From: a virus
Direction: 5' to 3' (one strand)
IMG/VR virus record: IMGVR_UViG_3300033064_000476
Span: 1 to 30,784 of that record
Length of the DNA: 30,784 bases
In this document: positions 23,446 to 30,104 of the stretch, one piece after another
Numbering within the stretch: position 1 is the first letter of the stretch
How the letters are laid out: the number at the start of each line of letters is the position of its first letter
Program-made: the position numbers and the translations under genes
Notes under the pieces: model-generated
What the model saw: the letters and a program-made list of their open reading frames with translations, nothing else
Told to the model about the DNA's origin: nothing
Database searches by the model: none

Positions 23446-23451
23446 ACAAGA

Positions 23452-23459
23452 CAAATATA
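23452..23459 (-). promoter_or_regulatory. -7 box before the helicase leader
   Basis: The minus strand reads TATATTTG, exact to TAnnTTTG, in the gap right after the stop of the small HTH gene. No TTG is present at -33, so strength is uncertain. Confidence 0.4.
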
Positions 23460-23464
23460 GTAAA

Positions 23465-23626
23465 TTATATTCTTTCTAATTTAAATATCTCTAAAGATTT
23501 CCAATTGTGAATTTTTAATCTTAAATATAAAGTTGGCTTAGATATTCCAATTAATCTACAAACTTCGTCATCTGTATCGGTTAATCTCATCCTAGCTACT
23601 TTTGCAGTACATTCTAATTTAGTCAT
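23465..23626 (-). CDS. Small helix-turn-helix protein
   Basis: 53 aa from ATG 23626 (MTKLECTAKVARMRLTDTDD), chosen because the upstream ATG at 23653 overlaps the preceding gene. The DDEVCRLIGISKPTLYLRLK segment is a clear helix-turn-helix of the homeodomain-like/resolvase type (h..lA..lGis..TlY..l), followed by a HNWK tail. Probably a DNA-binding regulator of phage genes; the target is unknown. It lies just before the structured leader and the helicase gene. Confidence 0.7.
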   Translation of the reverse strand: MTKLECTAKVARMRLTDTDDEVCRLIGISKPTLYLRLKIHNWKSLEIFKLERI

Positions 23627-23631
23627 AAAAT

Positions 23632-23862
23632 TTAATTTAATAATTCTAAACATTTTATATAAAATAGCTTTTTATTAGCCAATGCACTTTTATTCATTGA
23701 TAAAATAAGCTCTTCTAAAACTACTTTCATCATTTCATTTGTAAAAACATCATGTCCGGTAAATCCGCCAATTCTATTTTTTAGATCGTTATTGTAATTT
23801 AAAGCATTGACGATAGATATATCTTCAATGCTTTTTTGTTTTTTTCTGTAATTACATTCCAT
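23632..23862 (-). CDS. Small hypothetical protein, 76 aa
   Basis: The sequence begins MECNYRKKQKSIEDISIVNA and ends KKLFYIKCLELLN. It is mostly helical and contains GGFTGHDVFTNEMM. Unrecognised. It starts two nucleotides after the fusion helicase-methyltransferase gene and precedes the HTH gene by 5 nt, so it belongs to the same operon. Confidence 0.65.
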   Translation of the reverse strand: MECNYRKKQKSIEDISIVNALNYNNDLKNRIGGFTGHDVFTNEMMKVVLEELILSMNKSALANKKLFYIKCLELLN

Positions 23863-23864
23863 AA

Positions 23865-26054
23865 TTAAAAGAGTGTTAATGTTGAATTTTTTTCATTTAC
23901 AAATGCTTTATGGTTATTTTCATTTATTTTAAAATAGCTTTCTTTTAATTCAATTGATATTGATTTTCTATTCATTTTTATTGCAGTACATCCTTCAGAT
24001 CCGATTCCTCCAAATGGACTTAATACAGTATCTCCCTCGTTAGAATACAAATGCAATATTCTTTCAATTGTATCTAATTGCAAAGGACAAATATGTTTTT
24101 CATCATTCCCGTCACGTCCTGATCTATATTGCAGTGTTCTTGAATAATCAATATCCATCCAAACAGGACTAGCGTATTTTTGCCATAAATCAACGGGCAA
24201 ATAATCAGGTTTAGAACTATCCTTGTCTTGATGCGTTATTGGAAATTCATTATTACCTTCATTTCTAAAAAACAAAACATAATCAGGTATTCCAACTCTT
24301 GACATTATGCTATCTTTTTTTATTGTTTTATGAAGCAATCCCAATGCTTTTGTACGCTGCATTTCTGTTACTGGATTTTTCCACAAAGTTACTTTTGAAT
24401 GATAAATAAAACCCTCATTTTGAAACCAATCAATTAACATTCCTGAAAAATCACGTAATCCTATATATCCTTCTTTGCCCTTTTGTATAGGCAAGTCCAT
24501 ACAATGAATAGCACACATACGACCACTTTTGAGCGTTCTTTTTAATTCAGGAATAAGATATTTAAAATGTTGTTCAAATTGCTTATAATTAGATACATTC
24601 CCCATATCCTCTTCTTTATCTGAGTAAACATACAGCTCAGCAAATGGAGGGCTAAATACAATCAAATCCGCGCAATTATCTTCTAGTTTTGCAGTTTCTT
24701 GAACGCAATCTCCATTTATTAAATGATATTGATCTGTTTTAACTTCTTTATTCATAATTTTTACTTTTGATTTTGCTTTTTTATAATTAGATTCTGCAGA
24801 ATATCTGCTCATTTCTTTTATTCTTTCAAAATGTTGTATTTCTTTTTTTAAAATTGTTTGCCTTACATTTATTTGACTTTCTGGTATTAAAATATGAACT
24901 GTTACTTTGTTTTTTTGCCCAAACCTATAACATCTTCTTACCGCTTGATAAAAAGCCTCAAACTTAAAATCATAAGACATAAATATCATTTGATTGCATT
25001 GTTGGTAATTCATACCAAATGACGCTATACTTGTTTTGGTGATTAAGGTTTTAAATTCATCATTTGCAAATCCATTTAAATGTTTAGCTTTATATTCTGG
25101 TTTATCTGAGCCTTGAACATTTACTGAATTATCTATTAATTTTGATAAAGTATCTGTTTCTTGGTTTTTTAATCCCCAAACAATCCATTGTTTATCATTT
25201 GAATTAATCAATTCAATGGTCTTATTTACTCTGTCTTTAAAGCTTCTATTTAAATCTTTGTGTAATTCAGTAGCAGAAACCGCAACATCAGAAAATAAAG
25301 AATCGCTTAAATTCTCAACTTTTATACTATGCTCAACGTATTCTATTTCAGGTAAATTATATCCTTCACTATTAAATCCTAAACTTGAAGGATTATCAAT
25401 TGCCATTGACCATCCAGATACATATTTCCAAAAGTTATCTTGAGCGTGTTTTCTTAACCTCCATTTTGAAGTTTCACCACCATCATGCACAAAAAACATT
25501 GCTAACATTTCTAAATAAGTCATTCCTCCTAAAAATTCAGAATGCTGACCTAATTCCATGTGATCGTTTGGACTTGGCGTAGCGGTGCAGCACAATTTAT
25601 AAGGAGTGTTTTTAAAAGTTTCAATTATTAACGATGATAATTTACCATCTCTACCTTTTAAAATACTAGATTCATCTAATACAATACCTGAATAAATAGA
25701 AGTATCTGTATTTTTTAATTGATCGTAATTTGTAATGTCAAATACATCTAATTCAATGCCAAACTTAACAGCTTCGTTTTTTGTTTGTTCTACTATTGCA
25801 AGTGGAGCCAAAATAAGAACTTTCTTTTTTGTGTAAATTGAAACTTGATTAGCCCATTCTAATTGGCAAAATGTTTTTCCTAATCCGCAATCAAAGAAAA
25901 ATGCAAATTTACCTTTAAACAATGCTGTTTTAACTCCATATTTTTGAAAATCTTTCAATAAGGGATTTAACTTTTGTTCTTTAATTATAAATCCACTCTC
26001 GATAAATGTTTTTCTTTTTGTTTCTAAAAATTCTTGATAATCTGTCATAGTCAT
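23865..26054 (-). CDS. Helicase-DNA methyltransferase fusion
   Basis: 729 aa. Residues 1-420 are an SNF2/SF2 helicase: motif I CGLGKT (56-61), DESS box (127-130), CTATPSPND (156-164), motif VI QAVRRCYRFGQ (370-380). Residues 440-729 are a beta-class amino-methyltransferase: motif IV SPPF (468-471) first, then LQLDTIERILHLYSNEGD and motif I LSPFGGIGSEG (678-688) near the C-terminus. SPPF fits N4-cytosine or N6-adenine methylation. Translocase and methylase in one chain recalls Type I/III and ISP restriction architecture, but no nuclease motif is visible. A self-contained modification or anti-restriction role is plausible. It has its own promoter at 26081-26110. Confidence 0.9.
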   Translation of the reverse strand: MTMTDYQEFLETKRKTFIESGFIIKEQKLNPLLKDFQKYGVKTALFKGKFAFFFDCGLGKTFCQLEWANQVSIYTKKKVLILAPLAIVEQTKNEAVKFGIELDVFDITNYDQLKNTDTSIYSGIVLDESSILKGRDGKLSSLIIETFKNTPYKLCCTATPSPNDHMELGQHSEFLGGMTYLEMLAMFFVHDGGETSKWRLRKHAQDNFWKYVSGWSMAIDNPSSLGFNSEGYNLPEIEYVEHSIKVENLSDSLFSDVAVSATELHKDLNRSFKDRVNKTIELINSNDKQWIVWGLKNQETDTLSKLIDNSVNVQGSDKPEYKAKHLNGFANDEFKTLITKTSIASFGMNYQQCNQMIFMSYDFKFEAFYQAVRRCYRFGQKNKVTVHILIPESQINVRQTILKKEIQHFERIKEMSRYSAESNYKKAKSKVKIMNKEVKTDQYHLINGDCVQETAKLEDNCADLIVFSPPFAELYVYSDKEEDMGNVSNYKQFEQHFKYLIPELKRTLKSGRMCAIHCMDLPIQKGKEGYIGLRDFSGMLIDWFQNEGFIYHSKVTLWKNPVTEMQRTKALGLLHKTIKKDSIMSRVGIPDYVLFFRNEGNNEFPITHQDKDSSKPDYLPVDLWQKYASPVWMDIDYSRTLQYRSGRDGNDEKHICPLQLDTIERILHLYSNEGDTVLSPFGGIGSEGCTAIKMNRKSISIELKESYFKINENNHKAFVNEKNSTLTLF

Positions 26055-26080
26055 TTTTTTTACTAAATTAATTTAAGCTG

Positions 26081-26110
26081 TAAATATACCATTATTTTTC
26101 TAACTTACAA
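26081..26110 (-). promoter_or_regulatory. TTG-N19-TATATTTA promoter
   Basis: The minus strand reads TTG (26108-26110), 19 nt, TATATTTA (26081-26088), matching TAnnTTTG except the last base. It overlaps the stop region of the 26100..26606 gene and lies 26 nt before the fusion gene start. Confidence 0.5.
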
Positions 26111-26606
26111 CTCTATATCTTATTTTTTCTAATAATAATTGTCGCATTTCTACTTTATAAAATTGCTCGGATCTTATGCACTCCGAAATACTTTTAAAAA
26201 TATGACCGTCTGCAATCCTTTCTACTTTTATGCACTCTCTACCTCTATCTTTTGGCTTTTTTAGCTTTACTACTGGCAAAGTTTCTATTTTCTTGTAAAG
26301 TATCTCTTCAACTAAATACTTCTCAGCTATTACCTTGTAAAGACCTTCTGTTTTTACGTAATGATTAACGCTCGGGAAAATAAACCCATCAGCAATACGC
26401 ATGACCCTAATTGGCTTTGTGCATACATTTGTAGGTATTATTTGCTTTTCAATAATTTGACCTGTAATTATACCCCATTCTCTGTAATTTGCTTCGCTCC
26501 AATTTTTTGGTCTTATATCGTAAAGTCTGGATGAAAGCATTTTTTTCTCTCTTAAAACCTTCGCTACTTCAAAATTGCTAGGCTGTTTAATTGATTTTAG
26601 ATTCAT
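26100..26606 (-). CDS. Duplicated NUMOD-like DNA-binding protein
   Basis: 168 aa. Two internal repeats are obvious: residues 66-105 (IRVMRIADGFIFPSVNHYVK ...) and 126-165 (IKVERIADGHIFKSISECIR ...), sharing I.V.RIADG.IF.S, followed by a Y-K-V and a Glu-rich helix. The unit looks like the NUMOD1-type modular DNA-binding motif found in homing endonucleases (..TG.iy.Si.eaa....). No HNH or GIY-YIG catalytic motif is present, so this is probably a DNA-binding protein rather than a homing enzyme. The N-terminal 60 residues contain a WSEANYREWG segment. Overlaps the next upstream gene by 20 nt. Confidence 0.65.
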   Translation of the reverse strand: MNLKSIKQPSNFEVAKVLREKKMLSSRLYDIRPKNWSEANYREWGIITGQIIEKQIIPTNVCTKPIRVMRIADGFIFPSVNHYVKTEGLYKVIAEKYLVEEILYKKIETLPVVKLKKPKDRGRECIKVERIADGHIFKSISECIRSEQFYKVEMRQLLLEKIRYRVVS

Positions 26607-26790
26607 AAGTAATTTCTTTTATTTTACCGTTAAAATATAATATTTGATGAATGTAATCTTCTTGGTATTTATCAAAAAAGATTTTCCTGCCATCTCGTTT
26701 AGCAGGAATAATCTTTTCTGAAGTTGTTACTCTTTTTAATTCATTGTATCTAAGATCACATTCTTGTGCTATTTGCATCAATGATTTCAT
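26587..26790 (-). CDS. MerR/excisionase-like HTH protein
   Basis: 67 aa. LMQIAQECDLRYNELKRVTT followed by IIPAKRDGRKIFFDKYQEDY fits the winged HTH of MerR-type and excisionase proteins (l..iA...gv....l........p..r..g.r.f......). The length is that of a minimal DNA-binding domain. It could regulate the early operon. Its downstream neighbour starts within its last codons, a strong coupling. Confidence 0.68.
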   Translation of the reverse strand: MKSLMQIAQECDLRYNELKRVTTSEKIIPAKRDGRKIFFDKYQEDYIHQILYFNGKIKEITYESKIN

Positions 26791-26794
26791 AGAA

Positions 26795-27238
26795 CTAAAA
26801 CTTAATCATTACACCTGATTTTCTTGGAGTTGTACTTACTTTTGGAACTTGCTCGCCGTATGCGTCAAATACATCCTGTTTCTGTGCTAATTTTAGCAAC
26901 TCAACCCTTGCGTCTAAATCTTTCTTAAAGTCGCAATAAATTAAATCCTCGTAATAATTTACAGTATTACCACCGTTTACCGGGTTAAACTCTACGCCTA
27001 AAACACTCTGTTTTTCGTTTTCAATAATATGATTCCTAAACTTACTTAAAGCAGCAGAAACAACTTGCTCTAATCTAACTAAATTAGCCCCTAATTCCAT
27101 TATCTCAACATCCCCCGAATCCAAAACATTTTGTATTAGGTTCTCTCCTGTTTTGATTGCATCTTTTTTTGTGAAGGTGCTATCGTATAATGCGCACATC
27201 TCTGATGCACGCATTTCAAAAAATTGTAATTTACTCAT
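26795..27238 (-). CDS. Recombination-operon hypothetical protein, 147 aa
   Basis: The sequence begins MSKLQFFEMRASEMCALYDS and ends KSGVMIKF. It is helical with acidic stretches. In Bacteroidota phages a protein with this start often accompanies RecT-type genes; function unknown. It overlaps the RecT-like gene by 8 nt and is likely cotranslated with it. Confidence 0.7.
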   Translation of the reverse strand: MSKLQFFEMRASEMCALYDSTFTKKDAIKTGENLIQNVLDSGDVEIMELGANLVRLEQVVSAALSKFRNHIIENEKQSVLGVEFNPVNGGNTVNYYEDLIYCDFKKDLDARVELLKLAQKQDVFDAYGEQVPKVSTTPRKSGVMIKF

Positions 27239-27899
27239 TTTTCAAAAAATTTAAAGCGGTTTCAATTTCCAAGACTTGTACCTGAGTAGCTTCTAATTTA
27301 CCCTCTTCAATTGCATTAAGATACTTTTCTAAGTCATCAACTCCTTTAGTAAGTAGTTTTACTAATTGCTTATCATTTAGCACGGGAACTGCCTTAATTT
27401 CTTCGTGCGCTACATCTTCGGTAATTTCTGGCATTTCTTCAGGTACGTAAATTGGGCCGCTAAAAACATCAGGACAATACCATTTTACACCATTTGAAAT
27501 TGCACGAGCAAATAACATGTTTTTAGGAAACTTGTCTATATTTTTTGTCAATGCTTTTTTTGCATCTTCAATAGTAAATGTTGAATTACCTATTTTTTCT
27601 TTACCTTGATAAAAATCTACTGAGCAAATTTTATCGTTCATTACATCAACTTTGTAATCGTACTTACCTGATCCCTTAACCGTTGCCGCAATTAATCCAG
27701 CCCCTATTGTCGGCTTGCCTTGAATAATATGAATACCACTCATTGCGGCAAATGGGGGGATTCCAATCTCTTGACCCGCTTGAATTTTAACAAATGCCTG
27801 CCCCATTGCTTTTGCATCTGTAAACATTCCACTTTCTGCAAATGTTTTGGCCATTATCATAATATCTGATACCGGCATAATTTGAATTTCGTTTTTCAT
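27231..27899 (-). CDS. RecT-like single-strand annealing protein
   Basis: 222 aa. The block MAKTFAESGMFTDAKAMGQA, followed by KIQAGQEIGIPPFAAMSGIH and IIQGKPTIGAG, then SGKYDYKV, STFTIEDAKKA and MLFARAISNGVKWYCPDVF, is the conserved core of a phage protein group annotated as RecT-type recombinases. The ARA.SN....CP. signature is shared with RecT/Redbeta relatives. The C-terminal third (about 155-222) is acidic and variable. It would anneal phage ssDNA with its partner protein upstream; an exonuclease partner is not seen in the window, VRR-NUC being the only nuclease. Confidence 0.72.
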   Translation of the reverse strand: MKNEIQIMPVSDIMIMAKTFAESGMFTDAKAMGQAFVKIQAGQEIGIPPFAAMSGIHIIQGKPTIGAGLIAATVKGSGKYDYKVDVMNDKICSVDFYQGKEKIGNSTFTIEDAKKALTKNIDKFPKNMLFARAISNGVKWYCPDVFSGPIYVPEEMPEITEDVAHEEIKAVPVLNDKQLVKLLTKGVDDLEKYLNAIEEGKLEATQVQVLEIETALNFLKNE

Positions 27900-27907
27900 A
27901 ATTTTAT

Positions 27908-28162
27908 TTATATTAAGTTTTCTAAATCTGATAATTTTATTTTATCTAAATTTCTCTTGATGAAATCTATTTTCATTTCGTCTAAAAGAGATAATTGATC
28001 TTTCTTTATATCTAAAAAATCAAAACTTTTTAGCCAATCATTTATTTCTTTTTTATCTCGTTTACAGGATTTATGTCTATCTGCAATTTCATCTAGTAAA
28101 TCATTTAATTTAAACTCTTCTAATTCTATATCTACTTCTACTTCTGTTGATACTCTAGCCAT
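27908..28162 (-). CDS. Small acidic helical protein
   Basis: 84 aa from ATG 28162 (MARVSTEVEVDIELEEFKLN), two nucleotides after the stop of the previous gene. An upstream in-frame ATG at 28195 overlaps that gene and is less likely. The sequence is strongly helical with a basic patch (HKSCKRDKKE) and ends in LDKIKLSDLENLI. No recognised family. It precedes the RecT-like gene by 8 nt. Confidence 0.65.
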   Translation of the reverse strand: MARVSTEVEVDIELEEFKLNDLLDEIADRHKSCKRDKKEINDWLKSFDFLDIKKDQLSLLDEMKIDFIKRNLDKIKLSDLENLI

Positions 28163-28163
28163 T

Positions 28164-28337
28164 TTATTTGTTTTTAAGGATTTCGTAATTAACATTTATT
28201 TCTGACAGCGGCTTGTCGTAATTAGGATCGTAATCCTTACGTTTAAAAGATATTGTTTCAATTTGTAATAAAAGCACATTAAGTCGCAAAACTTCTGCTC
28301 TTAAAGCTATTATTTGAGCGTCTTTAAAGTCTATCAT
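28164..28337 (-). CDS. Small hypothetical protein, 57 aa
   Basis: ATG at 28337, TAA at 28164. It starts MIDFKDAQIIALRAEVLRLN and includes KRKDYDPNYDKPLSEI. The start overlaps the preceding stop as ATGA (28334-28337) and the stop is 1 nt from the next start. The N-terminal half forms a leucine-rich amphipathic helix. Function unknown; real because of tight coupling on both sides. Confidence 0.7.
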   Translation of the reverse strand: MIDFKDAQIIALRAEVLRLNVLLLQIETISFKRKDYDPNYDKPLSEINVNYEILKNK

Positions 28338-28576
28338 TTTAAAAGGTTTTTAATTTCTAAAATTTCATTTCTTAACCAAGCATTATCCGAGCTTGAACCA
28401 AAGGCCGCAAGTAATTGCAATCTTTTTGCAATTAACTCAAAATATAAATCTATTTTGTAGTCATCACATTCGTTTACCGCTTCAAATAATGTTTCTGGAA
28501 CAATAACAATCTCTATTCCTAATTCTTCTTGATTAGCTGGATTGTTTGGGCTGTAAGTGTCATAAGTGTCTAGCAT
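28334..28576 (-). CDS. Small hypothetical protein, 80 aa
   Basis: The sequence begins MLDTYDTYSPNNPANQEELG and then forms helices (PETLFEAVNECDDYKIDLYF, LLAAFGSSSDNAWLRNEI). No family recognised. It overlaps the upstream gene by 7 nt and the downstream gene by 4 nt. Expressed as part of the early operon. Confidence 0.65.
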   Translation of the reverse strand: MLDTYDTYSPNNPANQEELGIEIVIVPETLFEAVNECDDYKIDLYFELIAKRLQLLAAFGSSSDNAWLRNEILEIKNLLK

Positions 28577-28791
28577 ATTTCTCTTTGTTTTAGCATTTCA
28601 TCTGCAATCATAAATGACATTATACACAAAGATTCAAATTCTGACTTTATTTTAGGATATCCGTTTTCTGACAAAATACCTTGCATTGCATTAGATGCAA
28701 AATAATCTCTTAAAGTCATTCCGTATTGTGTAAATCCATTTTCATCACACATTGCAAATGCGCTTGGATTTTCTAGTGTTTTCTTTTTCAT
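28570..28791 (-). CDS. Phage protein with GMTLRDYFA motif
   Basis: 73 aa. The segment QYGMTLRDYFASNAMQGIL followed by IADEMLKQRE matches a short protein common in many phages (GMTLRDYFAa.am.......IAdaml..R), whose role is unknown. It is the first gene after the strong TTG-N19-TATATTTG promoter at 28816-28845. Start ATG 28791 has no Shine-Dalgarno sequence, typical of the host group. Confidence 0.72.
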   Translation of the reverse strand: MKKKTLENPSAFAMCDENGFTQYGMTLRDYFASNAMQGILSENGYPKIKSEFESLCIMSFMIADEMLKQREIC

Positions 28792-28815
28792 AATAATTTG
28801 TTTTTATTGTTGGGT

Positions 28816-28845
28816 CAAATATACAATTGTTTTTTAGATAAACAA
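28816..28845 (-). promoter_or_regulatory. TTG-N19-TATATTTG promoter of the early operon
   Basis: The minus strand reads TTG (28843-28845), 19 nt, TATATTTG (28816-28823): an exact match to the Bacteroidota promoter. The 15 nt at 28838-28852 recur identically at the 4069-4098 promoter. An AATAC/GTATT inverted repeat straddles the -33 box. Confidence 0.75.
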
Positions 28846-28861
28846 TACTTTTTGTATTATT

Positions 28862-29068
28862 TTAATCAACATACTCTTTCCCATGCTCGCTTAATATTGT
28901 CATTGTTACTACTGCATCTTTAAATTGTCTAATCTGCAAAGCAAATTTATTTGCGTCTTCAAAATACGTATTTGAACTTGTACACTTTGTTAGTGATACA
29001 TTACCGCAGGTAAATTTTACAAATAGTATTGTATTTTCAGGAATATTTTTTGGCGCTATTAATCTCAT
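28862..29068 (-). CDS. Small hypothetical protein, 68 aa
   Basis: The sequence begins MRLIAPKNIPENTILFVKFT and closes LSEHGKEYVD. Predicted as a beta-rich fold with one short helix; two Cys flank SLTK but do not form a metal motif with others. Unrecognised. Its start overlaps the previous 44-aa gene as ATGA, so it belongs to the HTH operon. Confidence 0.65.
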   Translation of the reverse strand: MRLIAPKNIPENTILFVKFTCGNVSLTKCTSSNTYFEDANKFALQIRQFKDAVVTMTILSEHGKEYVD

Positions 29069-29199
29069 CTCTTCAAATCGTATTTAATTGGTTTTACATC
29101 TTTGTGTTCTTTAGATAATTCAATAGCCTCTTTTCTTTGCTCTATCATATCATTTAGTATAAATACTCTTTTTTCTGGTGCGTTTTTTTTCTTGCTCAT
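29065..29199 (-). CDS. Small basic hypothetical protein, 44 aa
   Basis: ATG at 29199 and TGA at 29065. It begins MSKKKNAPEKRVFILNDMIE and ends in a Lys-rich tail (VKPIKYDLKR). ATGA overlaps on both sides tie it to the HTH gene and the 68-aa gene. It is highly charged and could bind nucleic acid; no family known. Confidence 0.68.
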   Translation of the reverse strand: MSKKKNAPEKRVFILNDMIEQRKEAIELSKEHKDVKPIKYDLKR

Positions 29200-29537
29200 A
29201 ATCCGTAAATTTGTTCAAATGTTAAATTGTATTTAATAAAAAATGCAGCAGAATTAATTAAAATATTTGGCCGCTTTTTATTCCACGCATAAGCAGTAAG
29301 AGGGTTCATTTTAAGCAGTTTAATTAATTGCTTATTTGGCATTTCTAAGGATCTTAAATAATTGCTTTCTAGTTTTGCAATTTTATCAAATACAGCCGGA
29401 CTTTTGATTTTCCAACGTGCAATAGTATCAACTTTTACATTAAACATTTTAGCTAATTGTTTATCTGTCACACGTCCATGACCTTCATACTCTAAAAGTA
29501 ATTTTATCCTATTAGGATTGAATTTTGATTTTTCCAT
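29196..29537 (-). CDS. Repressor-like protein with two HTH segments
   Basis: 113 aa from ATG 29537. A TTG at 29555 extends the frame but lies inside the -7 box, so it is rejected. Two HTH-like stretches are visible: VTDKQLAKMFNVKVDTIARW and MPNKQLIKLLKMNPLTAYAW, each followed by a basic K(S/R)P-type turn, so the protein looks like an internal duplication. Likely a DNA-binding regulator of early phage genes; whether it is a repressor is inference. It begins the operon that follows the lysis terminator. Confidence 0.7.
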   Translation of the reverse strand: MEKSKFNPNRIKLLLEYEGHGRVTDKQLAKMFNVKVDTIARWKIKSPAVFDKIAKLESNYLRSLEMPNKQLIKLLKMNPLTAYAWNKKRPNILINSAAFFIKYNLTFEQIYGL

Positions 29538-29552
29538 ATTTATAATTTTTAA

Positions 29553-29560
29553 CAAATATA
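29553..29560 (-). promoter_or_regulatory. -7 box of the HTH operon
   Basis: The minus strand reads TATATTTG, exact TAnnTTTG, 15 nt before the ATG at 29537. No TTG at -33, so the promoter may depend on an activator or be weak. Confidence 0.45.
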
Positions 29561-29601
29561 AACATAAAATAATATTAATACTATTTTTTTATTTAAAAGT
29601 T

Positions 29602-29630
29602 TAGCAAAAAAAAAGCTATAAAGGCTTTTT
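29602..29630 (-). terminator. Terminator overlapping the spanin stop
   Basis: An AAAAAGC/GCTTTTT stem (29610-29616 with 29624-29630, seven-base loop) followed by T on the minus strand; the stem includes the spanin stop codon at 29616-29618. It ends the lysis unit. Confidence 0.7.
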
Positions 29631-30089
29631 TATTTTTGGTAAGTAAAACCACAAGAAAATAAATAAACAAATTACAAAAGCGATACCAATATATAATATT
29701 GTGTTATCGCTTTTTTCTGTTATTTTGTATTTTGTTTTAGTATCTTTTTTTAGCTCAATTATTTTAGATACTTCTTGCAATTCAAAGTTATTAAATTGGC
29801 TTTTGTCGTATTCAATAGTAGCGTTAAAATATTCTTTTCCGTCTACAAAAAACGGCTTTAAAGGATCAAAAGCTCGAATCTTGCCTATATCATTTAAAAC
29901 TATATTTTGCTTTAAAATACGACTGTTTTCTACGCTGAGAGAGTCGCTTTTAATGTCGACTTTTGATAGAGATGTTTTGCGTGTTCCTCCGCAGCTAGTA
30001 ACTACACCAATCAGTAGGTTTATCGCCAAAAAGTATTTTACTGATTTTGTTCCAAAGATTTTCCATAATATTGTTTTTTTAAGTTTCAT
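29616..30089 (-). CDS. Candidate unimolecular spanin (lipoprotein with C-terminal TM)
   Basis: 157 aa from ATG 30089 (MKLKKTILWKIFG). A signal peptide with a lipobox VVTSC puts a lipidated Cys at residue 33; a charged periplasmic region follows (about 34-128). A hydrophobic helix ILYIGIAFVICLFIFLWFYL spans residues 131-150, ending in a basic KIKKPL tail. An outer-membrane lipid anchor plus an inner-membrane helix is the topology of u-spanins such as T1 gp11, which fuse the membranes in the last lysis step. The endolysin gene lies immediately upstream. Homology is not shown, only architecture and position. Confidence 0.62.
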   Translation of the reverse strand: MKLKKTILWKIFGTKSVKYFLAINLLIGVVTSCGGTRKTSLSKVDIKSDSLSVENSRILKQNIVLNDIGKIRAFDPLKPFFVDGKEYFNATIEYDKSQFNNFELQEVSKIIELKKDTKTKYKITEKSDNTILYIGIAFVICLFIFLWFYLPKIKKPL

Positions 30090-30104
30090 AGTATAGTGCA
30101 ATTA

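Noticed and set aside
29701-30096. Plus-strand 131-aa frame opposite the spanin gene
   Set aside because: Hydrophobic antisense shadow of the lipoprotein gene; no promoter or coupling supports it.
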